Shown here: piece after piece, positions 1-8,749 of the stretch
Position numbering within the stretch: the stretch's first letter is position 1
How the letters are laid out: each line of letters begins with the position of its first letter
NCBI GenBank assembly: GCA_948623715.1
Contig: CAPHDI010000001.1
Coordinates: 159,251 to 223,250 of the forward strand
Direction: 5' to 3'
Length of the DNA stretch: 64,000 nucleotides
DNA from: an uncultured Candidatus Saccharibacteria bacterium
GTDB taxonomy: Bacteria > Patescibacteriota > Saccharimonadia > Saccharimonadales > Saccharimonadaceae
Translations under genes and position numbers: made by a program
The notes under the pieces: model-generated
Databases searched by the model: none
What the model was told of the DNA's origin: nothing
The model's input: the letters and a program-made list of their open reading frames with translations, nothing else

Positions 1-1212
1 GGTGACAACGGCGGTGGTCGTCCAAGCTATACTATTGACGAGATCAACTCCCTCAGCGCTAACGGTCAATGGGGTAACAAGATTGTCTTTAACTCCATTA
101 GCGACAGCGTCATGGGCAACGAAAAGAACTTCGTTGGTGCTCGTGAATACAACGGCAAGAACGTAACCAACGCTCCGACCGTATGGAATGGTAATGATAT
201 CACCGTCAAGAACGGTCAAGAGTATATCATCCGTCTCTACGTTCATAACAACAACCCGAATGGTATGGCTGGTGTTTCTCATAACACTCGTGTAGCATTC
301 GACATCCCAGAAGAGAGTTCGACGCAGATTCAGGTCAATGGCTTCATTTTCTCTGACAACGCTACTCCGTCTCAGTACTGGGACTATGTCAACTTTAACA
401 GTGACCAAGCTTTCCATCTTGAGTACGTTTACGGCTCAGCTTTGCTTGAAAACAACGCTATCGGGGCTTACACCTACGATGAAAACGGCGTCGTGATCAG
501 CGGTGGTCAGAAGCTCGGTGACGAAATCGTGACTAAGGCTGCCTCCGAACACGGTGTGCAGATCGGTTACGACAAGCTTGATGGCGAGGTGCCAGGCTGT
601 TATCAATACGCTAACTACATCACCATCCGCGTCAAGGCTGTCTTCGATACAGATTACACTATCGAAAAGAAAGTCCGCCTCGTCGGTACGAAGGAATGGG
701 GCACTAGCGTCGACGCCAAGGTCGGCGATAAGGTCGAATTCCAGATTCAGTACAAGAATACTGACAAATCTGGCGCGACCCACAACAATGTCATGATCAA
801 AGACATTTTGCCAAAGAATCTAAAGTATGTCGAAGGTACTACTAAGCTTTACAATGGGCACTTCCCAGATGGCGCTACGTACACCACCGATACGCTTTTC
901 ACTACTGGCGTTAACATCGGTCACTACAACTTGAACGCGAATGCTTTCATCCGCTTCCAGGCTGAAGTCGTCGATGAGACCCTCCAATGTGGTTCTAATA
1001 CATTGGTCAACTGGGCACAAGCTGGTGTCGGCCAGAAGGCTATTCAAGATTACGCTACTGTCGTCTTGAACAAGACTGAAGGCTGCGAGAAGCCAACTAC
1101 TCCAGAGCTCCCGAAGACTGGTCCAGAAGCTGTTGCTGGTGGCGCTATCGCCGCTGGTTCTATCGTAACTGCTGCTGGCTACTTCATTGCTAGCCGCCGC
1201 AGCATGCGCTAG
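1..1212 (+). CDS. LPxTG-anchored surface protein, C-terminal part (5' partial)
   Basis: The reading frame is open from the first base, so the gene starts before the window and only the last 403 residues are seen. The C-terminus is a classic sortase signal: LPKTG, then a hydrophobic stretch and a basic tail (ASRRSMR). Upstream of it is a DUF11-like module, a beta-rich repeat common in surface adhesins, recognisable by KVGDKVEFQIQYKNTD and VMIKDILPKNLKY. Likely role: a wall-anchored extracellular protein, perhaps in attachment; the binding partner cannot be read from the sequence. A strong hairpin terminator follows at 1293-1324. Cell-wall anchoring is secure; the adhesin role is inference. Confidence 0.85.
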   Translation, partial: GDNGGGRPSYTIDEINSLSANGQWGNKIVFNSISDSVMGNEKNFVGAREYNGKNVTNAPTVWNGNDITVKNGQEYIIRLYVHNNNPNGMAGVSHNTRVAFDIPEESSTQIQVNGFIFSDNATPSQYWDYVNFNSDQAFHLEYVYGSALLENNAIGAYTYDENGVVISGGQKLGDEIVTKAASEHGVQIGYDKLDGEVPGCYQYANYITIRVKAVFDTDYTIEKKVRLVGTKEWGTSVDAKVGDKVEFQIQYKNTDKSGATHNNVMIKDILPKNLKYVEGTTKLYNGHFPDGATYTTDTLFTTGVNIGHYNLNANAFIRFQAEVVDETLQCGSNTLVNWAQAGVGQKAIQDYATVVLNKTEGCEKPTTPELPKTGPEAVAGGAIAAGSIVTAAGYFIASRRSMR

Positions 1213-1292
1213 TAAGAGACGTGTGAGATCTAGCCTAGCCCACCCTGGCTCTAGATTTCCGATCTCTACAAGTTGATCGCTCCATGTTGAGT

Positions 1293-1324
1293 AAGAAACC
1301 CCTCTAGGAATAGAGGGGTTTCTT
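1293..1324 (+). terminator. Terminator hairpin after the LPxTG gene
   Basis: A 14-bp perfect stem (AAGAAACCCCTCTA with its complement) closes a GGAA tetraloop. Its A- and T-flanked arms can act in both directions. Confidence 0.85.
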
Positions 1325-1376
1325 GGTGTATAGAGCAATTTGTAGATTGTGGTTTATCTATGATTTTATTCTTCGC

Positions 1377-1405
1377 AAAAAATAAGCGCACTTTGTCAGT
1401 GCGCT
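1377..1405 (-). terminator. Terminator on the minus strand
   Basis: GCGCACT and AGTGCGC form a 7-bp stem followed on the minus strand by TTATTTTTT. It ends transcription about 175 bases past the zinc-ribbon gene stop, leaving a long 3' UTR or a separate small RNA. Confidence 0.7.
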
Positions 1406-1578
1406 GTGGTTTTGAGTAGACGGAAGAACTTATTTCCGTACATACTCGAATCGCAGAAAAATCGTGAGTTTACGGGCGGTTACTTCCATAGTAACTTAAG
1501 TCGTCGGCCTTAGGGAATAAAGCGGGGAATTGGCGGTAAGCTCAGAATGCGGGTGTTAGCACCGGAAATCCTACGTGG
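1405..1578 (-). ncRNA. Possible structured 3' UTR or small RNA
   Basis: The gene-free stretch 1213-1578 holds two terminators and, on the minus strand, about 170 transcribed bases with no ORF. Two local hairpins are visible: GAGTA..ACGGAA with TTCCGT..TACTC, and GTTAC with GTAAC. I recognise no known family, and it may be only the 3' UTR of the zinc-ribbon gene. Confidence 0.3.
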
Positions 1579-1896
1579 CTAGTAGGGAAGCTCGTTTTCG
1601 ATCTCTTCAGAGCTACGAATCTGAGTCACCGTCGGATGACTCTGAGTTTCCCAGATGGCGTGCAAGTGGTCGAAGCGTTCCTTCACTGCTGCCTTTACCT
1701 CCTCTTCGGAAGCTCCTCCCGCACGCATTTCACGCGCCTTCTTATACATCGCCTCCCAATTACTGAAATCAACGCCAGTCGGGATTTTTCCCTCTCTAAC
1801 CAAACGCATATGGAGCTGGGAACACGAACGACACCACCCCATGTCATTCACATACGACGCGCCACAAATCGGGCAACGTTGATCACCGAGTGCCAT
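1579..1896 (-). CDS. Small zinc-ribbon protein
   Basis: 105 residues. The N-terminus carries two CxxC pairs (CPIC and CRSC, about residues 8-26), a zinc-ribbon or treble-clef knuckle. The rest is helical and charged with no transmembrane segment, ending in an acidic tail. The ATG at 1896 is preferred over an in-frame GTG four codons upstream because AGGTGG sits at ribosome-binding distance. Function unknown; similar knuckles bind nucleic acid or protein. It stands alone between the surface-protein terminator and the secretion genes, and its message appears to end at 1377. Confidence 0.65.
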   Translation of the reverse strand: MALGDQRCPICGASYVNDMGWCRSCSQLHMRLVREGKIPTGVDFSNWEAMYKKAREMRAGGASEEEVKAAVKERFDHLHAIWETQSHPTVTQIRSSEEIENELPY

Positions 1897-2065
1897 AATT
1901 CTTTCCACCTTTCTATAAATATAAGGGGCAAGCAGATTCGCTTCACCCCAAATTCTGCCGCACCAAGGCGACGAACAGAAGAGCGTCTACTGGCTGTATT
2001 TTATCACACCGCATGCAGAATCGCAAGCACGAGCGAAACAGTGCAAGCTCCGAATCTCTGGTGTG

Positions 2066-5000
2066 CTAGCTGCCCGCTCCGCCACGAATCTTCTCTTCTA
2101 TGTCCATCGCCTGGAGCCGCTCCGCTTCCTTTATTTCTCCTGGCGTCATCTTTACAAATTTCGGTATTTGCTGGCCACTACTATTGACTTCATATACTCG
2201 CTTAACCCAGTCGCCTTCCTTGAAATGCGAGAAAGTCTGTTTGTATCTGCCGTTCAGGTCATCAATAGAAACCTGTCGCCAACCGTCGCTCTTGCGCTTA
2301 TCGGCAAGGGTCAAGCGCGGCGGAGTATGATCGATTTTCATACCCATGAGTGTACCGTATGAATCCTTGAAGTTGGCCATCGCTGCCGGTTGCGGACCCA
2401 TATGAGTTGCCATTTTTGCCTGTATGTCGGATACGACGTCAACTCCATTCGCAGCTAAAATCTTGTGCATCTTCGTAGCGGTTTCCGGAGCAATCTTCAC
2501 CTGATCCGGATGAGCAACTGCTTGCACCATCGTCTGCTCCATTGTTTTGAGCAGTTCCTGCTGTTCTCCCCCGGTGATATAGCCATTCTTCATGCCATCA
2601 GCAATACGATCAATTTCCTCCCCACTAGCACTAGCCATAGCATTGACCTGGCTCTCAGTTACGTCGGCAAAATCAGTATGAGGAAGCATGTTTCCGCCTG
2701 CGTCATGTGCCATATATTCTGAGTTTGCAATCTGCTGGAACAGCTGCATATCTTTCGGCTTAATTTGGTCACGGGTCTGCTTGCTGGTAATCGCTTTCTG
2801 GAAAGCGCTACGCAATCTAGCTGCATCTGGTCCAGCTATTGCTCCAGAATTAAGCAGCCGCAGTGCTCGCTTCGCCTCACGCTCATCTAGGCCTGGCACG
2901 CGAGCCGCGCTGATACTGCCAGCCTGTCTAATAAAGTCATCATCATTCTCATAAAACGTGACCGTAGATCCGTCTATTGTCTCGGTGCTAGTATGTATGT
3001 TGGCCTGATTCACGGCAAAGTCGCCATCCTTAACATCAGCAAAGTTCTTGATGGCGTTTGATAAGCTCGGCGCAACGGTCTTTAGCATATTACCATCCGC
3101 ATCGCTAGTCATACCAGCCATCCAGCGCAGAGCACGATTCGCAGTACGTCGTTTGTCTATGCTTAAGCCAGCGTCACTTGCGTCGTAGGCGAACCGGTTG
3201 ATGGTAGACTCAAAGTATTTACGTCCATCGTCGGTCTTCATGAGTTCTTGCTTGGCTGCCAAGAACCGTGCTCGTGCCGCCTGGTTACTGCTGTCGGCTT
3301 GAAGATCTGACATGGCTTGCTCAAGCATCGGAACTATCGTCCCGCGAGTATCATTAATTGTTCCGTCACTAGCCATTGTCGTCGAGATTGCTTTCGCCTC
3401 GCGCATAACGTTCATATTCTTTGCGTCCTCGACACGACCTCGGTAACGAGGATCACTATGTCCATAAAAACCATCTGCAATTGCCGCCTCCGACATCGCC
3501 TCTTCCTGAAGCATACGCTGGCTGCTCATAGCTGCTCGGCCCAGTCGTCGCGTATCCCGCGAGTTCGTCCGCATCAAACGGGCATACTCTGCCGCCGCGT
3601 TAGTACCAAGAAACCGTCGCGCCCCGTTTACGGTGTGGTCTGCCGCTGTGCCTCCGGCCGCCTCGATTTGACGATTCAGCTCACTTAATCTATTAACCCT
3701 CCGTCCTGCCCGGCTGTTCATCACTCGAGTATTCCACCTCTCATCCCCTCGTCGCTTCGCTTCCATTGAAAAATCCTGGAATCGTCTGCTCGATCCTAAA
3801 GCATGTTTGCCGCGCATTTGCATACCGCGTCCAAAGTTTTGTAGCTTCATGCCTAACATCCCTAGGCCATTCAGGGAATTACGTAGAATCGAAGGGATGA
3901 AGAAGAATGGTACGATATTTAGTAACATCGCTACGATAATATACATAAATCTATCAAGCGCGGGTACTGAACTTAGATTCGAGGTCATCAGATTCGCTGC
4001 GAAAGTCCCTCCCCCCATTAGTAATCCGCAAATCGGATAGACAAGGAGTAGCGCTGTAAAGAGTTTTCGCCATTTGTCGAAAAACGACTTCGTATTCGGC
4101 AGAGCATAGCATACAATTGCAATTGGCGCCACTACTACTGCGAGTAATACTCCAGCTTGCCGTAGAGCCAAAGTAATAAAGAAGAATAATACCCCTATTA
4201 TCGCACCGACTATCGTCAATGCTAACGCCGGTAGCCAAACATGCCAGTTAGCAATCGCAAGGGCTCCAGCGGCTATTCCTATAGCTCCAGTGGTCAGGAA
4301 GCTTCCTCCTTCCACTAATACCTGTGTAAGGTTACTGACATGGCTCATGTTAAAACTTTCGTCTTCTCCTACGGTCACTAATCCCCTCAATAGACTATTT
4401 AGCTGCGATCCTACTATATTTGACAAGTCTACCGCCAACTGACAAATCAAGAAAGATAGGTTTACTAATACTGCTACCATGATAAGACGGGGTAAAGTTT
4501 TCTTAATATTATAGTTTGTCATCCCAATGCCAGTTACCTGCGCAAGAATGACAACTATAAAAGCAATCACGAAAGCAATATTTGCTAAATCGCGAAAGAC
4601 TTTCCATCCTTTATAAGTACCACTATCGCGATCCATGAATCCGCCTTTAATCTCCAAGAACGAACCTTCTATCCAGTCATAAATCATCCCCACGGCATTC
4701 CCGGCCACATTCAGTACTGAACAAAATACCCAGCTCACAACCCCAGTTACTTCCGTACAAATCGGCACCCCCGCCTCTCCGGATGGGTCTAAGACTGAAG
4801 GCTCGTTTGGATCTGTCGGATTTAGCGCGCCCGAGTCGACTTTCGTCATGTCAAGGTTTTTTAGTTGTGACATTACATCCGCAAACGACCCGATCTTTAG
4901 AGTTCGACTCGTATCTTTGATAGCAAACTTTTCCGAGACCTGTGTAACTGCACCGCTAGCCACCTCGCACCAGTTTATCCCGTCACTCGTTACGGCATAT

Positions 5001-6175
5001 GTATAATCGTTCTTATTGGTTGAGCATTTCAAATTATTCGGCGTTAGAGTTCCAGAGTATTTGTCATTCATATCGTTAAAGTAGGAAGTATAGAGCTTCG
5101 CTAAGTACGTATCATCAAACTCAAACTTTGCAAATCTTTGTGTACCGGTAAGAAATTCTAGGGTTCTCGCGCCACTGCTAGCAGTCAAATGATAGCTCGA
5201 TGCTATAGTAGACCCATCGTCCTTGTCATGAAACTCGATGTACTGAACAGGATAGTCAAACGGCTCACCGGCCGCGGTATGATAGCCAACACAAGTGTTA
5301 TCGGCATACATATCGGCATCATCGCTACTATCGCAAGAATTAAAATCATATCCCCATGCTTTGTGTCCAATTTGATTTTTAAGATTCGTCCAAGTTGGTC
5401 CACAGGAATTATCTGAACCGCTGAAGATTGAACATATCTGAGCCCTAGAAGAATACATAGAAGTACATCCGCCACTAAATGGTTCGCAATAACCTATCGT
5501 AACGTATCCCATTGATGAATCAACCCCGAGCACCAGTTTACCGGCACCCGGATTATCCATTGTTCCATCCATGTATGTGTAGTTAATCCCTCCGTTACCC
5601 TCTTCAAACCGTAAATTACCTGATGAATCAACCGGGAAGCAGAGACCATTCGATGTATCCTCTACCCAACTACCATTACTCTTGTAGTTGTAGGTTGCAT
5701 ATATACACTTTCGCTCAGCTGTGCTGGCACCTTCGTCAACAGCATAGCCCCAATTTACCGGGTCATATCCTTGCCCATTATTATCTTGTAATCCGGTGTA
5801 TGAACCTACGCTAGTGTTTCTTAAGGTGCCACCTTTAAATACATCCTTACAGCTGATAGCTAGCTTATTCTCGCTGCCACCAGAAGAATACCATCCAGGA
5901 AGTGTAATTACTTTTGTAGTGTCGTCTACGGCCCAGTCCGGATAAAAATGATTGTTGTACTCTTCGGAGTTAATGTTCTCCTTCAAGTAAGCCCGAGCCA
6001 CACCACCAGAACCTCCGTAGCACGTCCAGAGCGCGGAATAAAGTGCATTTTGTATGAGCTCGTTATCCGTCGCCGAAGCTGTTTCTGATAAGCCCGAAAA
6101 CGTCACCGCTATAGCCGCAAGTAATACGCCGGAACATAAAATAAGTTTACTTACGATCTTGAGTTTCTTACGCAT
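2066..6175 (-). CDS. Giant VirB6/TrbL-like membrane protein
   Basis: 1369 residues. Order: signal peptide (1-35); a Cys-rich extracellular region (about 35-470); about six to seven transmembrane helices (470-790) resembling the VirB6/TrbL inner-membrane channel of type IV secretion; then a hydrophilic, helical Ala/Arg-rich cytoplasmic tail of nearly 600 residues. The start at 6175 overlaps the upstream gene by 8 bases (ATGCGTAA) and has AGGGG at the right distance, so the pair is translationally coupled. A start 11 codons earlier is open but has no such site. VirB6-like assignment is from topology and the TM block, not from an alignment. A role in a secretion or DNA-transfer apparatus is plausible; no VirB4 is in the window. 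Confidence 0.6.
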   Translation of the reverse strand: MRKKLKIVSKLILCSGVLLAAIAVTFSGLSETASATDNELIQNALYSALWTCYGGSGGVARAYLKENINSEEYNNHFYPDWAVDDTTKVITLPGWYSSGGSENKLAISCKDVFKGGTLRNTSVGSYTGLQDNNGQGYDPVNWGYAVDEGASTAERKCIYATYNYKSNGSWVEDTSNGLCFPVDSSGNLRFEEGNGGINYTYMDGTMDNPGAGKLVLGVDSSMGYVTIGYCEPFSGGCTSMYSSRAQICSIFSGSDNSCGPTWTNLKNQIGHKAWGYDFNSCDSSDDADMYADNTCVGYHTAAGEPFDYPVQYIEFHDKDDGSTIASSYHLTASSGARTLEFLTGTQRFAKFEFDDTYLAKLYTSYFNDMNDKYSGTLTPNNLKCSTNKNDYTYAVTSDGINWCEVASGAVTQVSEKFAIKDTSRTLKIGSFADVMSQLKNLDMTKVDSGALNPTDPNEPSVLDPSGEAGVPICTEVTGVVSWVFCSVLNVAGNAVGMIYDWIEGSFLEIKGGFMDRDSGTYKGWKVFRDLANIAFVIAFIVVILAQVTGIGMTNYNIKKTLPRLIMVAVLVNLSFLICQLAVDLSNIVGSQLNSLLRGLVTVGEDESFNMSHVSNLTQVLVEGGSFLTTGAIGIAAGALAIANWHVWLPALALTIVGAIIGVLFFFITLALRQAGVLLAVVVAPIAIVCYALPNTKSFFDKWRKLFTALLLVYPICGLLMGGGTFAANLMTSNLSSVPALDRFMYIIVAMLLNIVPFFFIPSILRNSLNGLGMLGMKLQNFGRGMQMRGKHALGSSRRFQDFSMEAKRRGDERWNTRVMNSRAGRRVNRLSELNRQIEAAGGTAADHTVNGARRFLGTNAAAEYARLMRTNSRDTRRLGRAAMSSQRMLQEEAMSEAAIADGFYGHSDPRYRGRVEDAKNMNVMREAKAISTTMASDGTINDTRGTIVPMLEQAMSDLQADSSNQAARARFLAAKQELMKTDDGRKYFESTINRFAYDASDAGLSIDKRRTANRALRWMAGMTSDADGNMLKTVAPSLSNAIKNFADVKDGDFAVNQANIHTSTETIDGSTVTFYENDDDFIRQAGSISAARVPGLDEREAKRALRLLNSGAIAGPDAARLRSAFQKAITSKQTRDQIKPKDMQLFQQIANSEYMAHDAGGNMLPHTDFADVTESQVNAMASASGEEIDRIADGMKNGYITGGEQQELLKTMEQTMVQAVAHPDQVKIAPETATKMHKILAANGVDVVSDIQAKMATHMGPQPAAMANFKDSYGTLMGMKIDHTPPRLTLADKRKSDGWRQVSIDDLNGRYKQTFSHFKEGDWVKRVYEVNSSGQQIPKFVKMTPGEIKEAERLQAMDIEEKIRGGAGS

Positions 6176-7172
6176 TGTCGGTACCCCTAATTGAATTATT
6201 AAAATCATTCGTCATCTCGACTAGAATATTAGCTACATTCGGAAAGAGCTGTGAGATAGACTGCATCGACGCAGACTGGTTTTTTCGTACATTCATTAGT
6301 GTAGCGCTCTGTAGGCCCTCATCTTTTCCGCAAGAGTAAAGTATCATGTTATTTTCTATGCAGTTAAAACTATCATAGATTTCTATAAGATTTAGTTGCT
6401 GTTTCAAAAAGTCGCGTACCGACACGCTCATGTTGATGGCGAGATTGGGTGCCTTTTTTATCTCTGGCGCAATATTTGAAATATATTTTTGCGCACCATC
6501 TTTGCCACCTTGTGTGTATGTTTCCAGTAACTCATCAGACAAGACATCCAATGACGCTCCGTTAACAACGATTCCTAGCAAATTGTCATAAATTTCCGTT
6601 TCATCAGTCTTATTTATCATGTCGTAATACGTATTAAACTTTACCCTAAGCGTATTTACGTAGTTAGTTTTCTCTTCAACATCTAATAGGTCTTCATCGT
6701 ATAGCGCAATCAAAAACCACTCACCGGTCGTATTTTCCGCACCCTCTGGCCCATTCACAAGATAATTTCGATAATCTTCAAAGGCCTCTTTTGCCGTCGT
6801 CGGTACCTTCGTTACCTCATCTCCGCCATCCCCTCCAATCTTCGACACTGCAAACGTCACTAATCCGATCGCTATTACGATCAAAACTGCAATCGCCATG
6901 ATGATCGGCATCTTACTTTTCTTTTTCGCGCCACTATCAATCACGATATCAGCCGTCTCAGCTTCCGCCGGCGACTCCATTGCATTGTTTAGCTTCTGCG
7001 CTCGCTGCCCAGCGTCCGTATTTGCAAAAATCGACGCCACTCGCGACTTATCATTTTCACTATTTGCGCCCAGAGTAATCTTTTCCGTATCGACAGTCAG
7101 TTCCGGCGTACTGAAAATCCCCTGCGCACCCGAATTATTTCCTGGATTTTTGTTTTGACCTTCATTATCCAT
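6168..7172 (-). CDS. Single-pass membrane protein, partner of the VirB6-like gene
   Basis: 334 residues: a disordered Asn/Gly-rich N-terminal cytoplasmic part, one transmembrane helix at about 88-110 (preceded by KKKSK), and a helical extracytoplasmic domain of about 220 residues with no recognised motif. It is the first gene of a two-gene operon and overlaps the VirB6-like gene by 8 bases, so the products probably act together at the membrane. The promoter is leaderless: TATAAT lies 6 bases before the ATG. Function unknown. Confidence 0.55.
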   Translation of the reverse strand: MDNEGQNKNPGNNSGAQGIFSTPELTVDTEKITLGANSENDKSRVASIFANTDAGQRAQKLNNAMESPAEAETADIVIDSGAKKKSKMPIIMAIAVLIVIAIGLVTFAVSKIGGDGGDEVTKVPTTAKEAFEDYRNYLVNGPEGAENTTGEWFLIALYDEDLLDVEEKTNYVNTLRVKFNTYYDMINKTDETEIYDNLLGIVVNGASLDVLSDELLETYTQGGKDGAQKYISNIAPEIKKAPNLAINMSVSVRDFLKQQLNLIEIYDSFNCIENNMILYSCGKDEGLQSATLMNVRKNQSASMQSISQLFPNVANILVEMTNDFNNSIRGTDNA

Positions 7173-7184
7173 ATACTTATTATA
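7173..7184 (-). promoter_or_regulatory. Leaderless promoter (-10) of the membrane-protein gene
   Basis: TGTTATAAT, an extended -10, with TATAAT at 7179-7184 and only 6 bases before the ATG. Transcription should start at or within one base of the start codon. Confidence 0.7.
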
Positions 7185-7265
7185 ACATAAGAATTATATA
7201 AAACATTAAAAACTCCCCATTTTCATCAAAAAGCCTCGGGATTCGCATCTCTAAACTACTCATGC

Positions 7266-7422
7266 TTGCGTTTTCCGGCATCTTGTAGTAAGATAAAAAC
7301 ATATTGCCACATCTGTTAGGTTCTAGCCGATGCTGGCATAATTTTTATCGGTCCTACCGACATTGCAAGTCGGTTTGTCGCCGACTTGTACCTTGACAAC
7401 GAAAACGCAACCACAAATTCTG
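7266..7422. ncRNA. Highly structured intergenic segment
   Basis: The gene-free stretch 7173-7498 contains a nested set of inverted repeats. TTGCGTTTTC and GAAAACGCAA (10 bp) close about 150 bases. Inside are GATAAAAA/TTTTTATC extended by TTGCC/GGCA, and the hairpin CAAGTCGG/CCGACTTG (8 bp). Such nesting suggests a folded RNA, either the leader of the downstream Cys-rich gene or a minus-strand small RNA. The strand is not decided: no convincing -10 is placed on either side. I recognise no known family. Confidence 0.45.
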
Positions 7423-7498
7423 AGTCCTAAAACCCCGCATAGCATTACCTAGAACCCATCAGCACCTACTCACACATCTAGAATTGGAGGAATGTAAA

Positions 7499-7762
7499 AT
7501 GTCAGCTACTTGGAGTTGTCCCATTTGCCGCAAACCCTGCGAGACGCGAGACGAGGCCCTTAGCCACTGCCGCGGCGTCGCCCACCCCGGCGGCACTCTC
7601 CGGTGCCAGAAGTGCGGCCGGCCTGTTTCTACTCCCGCCGAAGTCCTGACCCACTGCCAGCACTCCTGGAATTCCAAGACCTGCCCGACCTGCTGGGGTA
7701 AATGCTATAACAACGGCAACATCTGTACGACCTGCGGCGGCACCGGTAAGGTGAGTTTCTAA
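7499..7762 (+). CDS. Small Cys-rich zinc-finger protein
   Basis: 87 residues with a run of CxxC knuckles: CPIC/CETR..HCRG, CQKC..HCQH, CPTCWGKC and CTTCGG. The last pair, CPTCWGKC..CTTCGGTGKV, resembles DnaJ-type zinc-finger repeats; the first two look like C2H2-type knuckles. The ATG at 7499 has GGAGG 8 bases upstream; an in-frame TTG is less likely. Likely a multi-zinc protein that binds protein or nucleic acid. It is more GC-rich than its neighbours. It follows the structured segment at 7266-7422 and ends 110 bases before a terminator. Confidence 0.65.
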   Translation: MSATWSCPICRKPCETRDEALSHCRGVAHPGGTLRCQKCGRPVSTPAEVLTHCQHSWNSKTCPTCWGKCYNNGNICTTCGGTGKVSF

Positions 7763-7878
7763 GACACAGAGAATCCCTCTACTCCGGCTCCTAGGTTTTG
7801 TCGTGTCCCTTGATTGTGTTTTTGTTTCGTCTTGAATAGTGCAGAGTTTAGTTCGCTCCGCCTATTCCCCTACGTCTT

Positions 7879-7912
7879 GGGCGGTTCTGCATGCAGAGCC
7901 GCCCCTTTCTTT
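7879..7912 (+). terminator. Terminator between the Cys-rich gene and tsaC
   Basis: GGGCGGTTCTGC pairs with GCAGAGCCGCCC (one wobble) and is followed by a T-rich run. It overlaps the tsaC stop codon on the other strand. Confidence 0.8.
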
Positions 7913-8498
7913 AGCTAAGATACCTCTTTTTTACCTCTCCCGCCAGCTCCCCATCCCGCAAAATCTCAACTTTCCCGTCGTCGACTTTCACGAGCGTTGA
8001 CGGTGCACTTTCTACCGTCCCTGCATTTTCCACATAACTTATTTTTTCTAAAACTTTTGGTTCTAACAAATCCGGATTCGTCACAGTTACATGCTCTGAT
8101 AAGTTTGCACTTGTCGACACTAATGGATTCCCGACTGAGCGGATTATTTCAATTAATTCGGGTTGATCCGGTATTCGTATTCCGATCAGCTCTCCTCCAT
8201 TCACGACCGAACCTAATACTTTTTCATTCCGCCTCAATAATATTGTCATTTTACCAGGCAGGAAATCATGAACCAGCTTCGTCTCTAAATCGTTCAGTTC
8301 GACTACATATTCCCGCAACATTTTCTCATCAGCCACTAACATGATTAATGGCTTGCGATGATCGCGCTGCTTCGCTAAGTAGACTTTCTCAATCGCTGTT
8401 GGATTAGTCGCATCCGCCAAAATCCCGTACACCGTATCGGTCGGCGTAATCACGAGATTACCTTGTTTAATTTCCTTAACAATTCGATCAGTATTCAT
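7911..8498 (-). CDS. tsaC: L-threonylcarbamoyladenylate synthase (TsaC/Sua5/YrdC family)
   Basis: 195 residues. Makes threonylcarbamoyl-AMP from threonine, bicarbonate and ATP, the first step of the t6A37 modification of tRNAs reading ANN codons. Family signatures: ITPTDTVYGILADA near the N-terminus, KQRDHRKPLIMLV, and PLVSTSANLS. It is the short TsaC form without the Sua5 C-terminal domain. The ATG at 8498 is chosen because it begins the conserved domain; an upstream in-frame start would run into the tRNA gene. The gene lies only 15 bases after tRNA-Met (CAT), probably in the same transcript, which is fitting because ANN-decoding tRNAs are the substrates of this pathway. Confidence 0.9.
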   Translation of the reverse strand: MNTDRIVKEIKQGNLVITPTDTVYGILADATNPTAIEKVYLAKQRDHRKPLIMLVADEKMLREYVVELNDLETKLVHDFLPGKMTILLRRNEKVLGSVVNGGELIGIRIPDQPELIEIIRSVGNPLVSTSANLSEHVTVTNPDLLEPKVLEKISYVENAGTVESAPSTLVKVDDGKVEILRDGELAGEVKKRYLS

Positions 8499-8513
8499 AA
8501 ATCTCAAAACTAA

Positions 8514-8589
8514 TGGTGCGGGCGGTTGGGTTCGAACCAACGACCAAGCGGTTATGAGCCGCCTGCTCTAACCCCTGAGCTACGCCCGC
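8514..8589 (-). tRNA. tRNA with anticodon CAT (elongator Met or Ile2)
   Basis: A 76-nt cloverleaf with encoded CCA. The acceptor stem GCGGGCG/CGCCCGC is perfect, so the C1-A72 mismatch of initiator tRNA is absent. The anticodon loop is CTCATAA and the T-loop TTCGAAC. With CAT it is either elongator tRNA-Met or the lysidine-modified tRNA-Ile2; the sequence alone does not decide. Confidence 0.93.
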
Positions 8590-8600
8590 TTGTGAGCGAA

Positions 8601-8690
8601 GAAGCTGAAGTTTACCCTGAGCGTTTCCTGGACAAACAGAATAGCGAAACAAACCAACTACCCGGAAACGTTCGATAGTTTCAGAACTTC
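8601..8690 (-). ncRNA. Folded 5' leader in front of tRNA(CAT)
   Basis: An extended -10 box (TGGTACAAT, minus strand, about 8697-8705) lies 7 bases before GAAGTTCTGAA. That pairs with TTCAGCTTC to close a 90-nt structure; inside, GTTTCC pairs with GGAAAC. The transcript therefore seems to start with a stem and run into the tRNA. It could be a processed leader or a small RNA; no known family was recognised. Confidence 0.4.
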
Positions 8691-8737
8691 TCCTCTTATT
8701 GTACCACAAAAGCCATCTTCTGCGCGTTTTATTATGT

Positions 8738-8749
8738 TATAATTTATTC
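8738..8749 (+). promoter_or_regulatory. Leaderless promoter of the FtsB-like gene
   Basis: TGTTATAAT with TATAAT at 8738-8743, 6 bases before the ATG at 8750. Confidence 0.75.

Noticed and set aside
820..1338. Minus-strand 172-codon frame over the LPxTG gene
   Set aside because: Shadow of a gene with a clear sortase signal; no ribosome binding site or motif.
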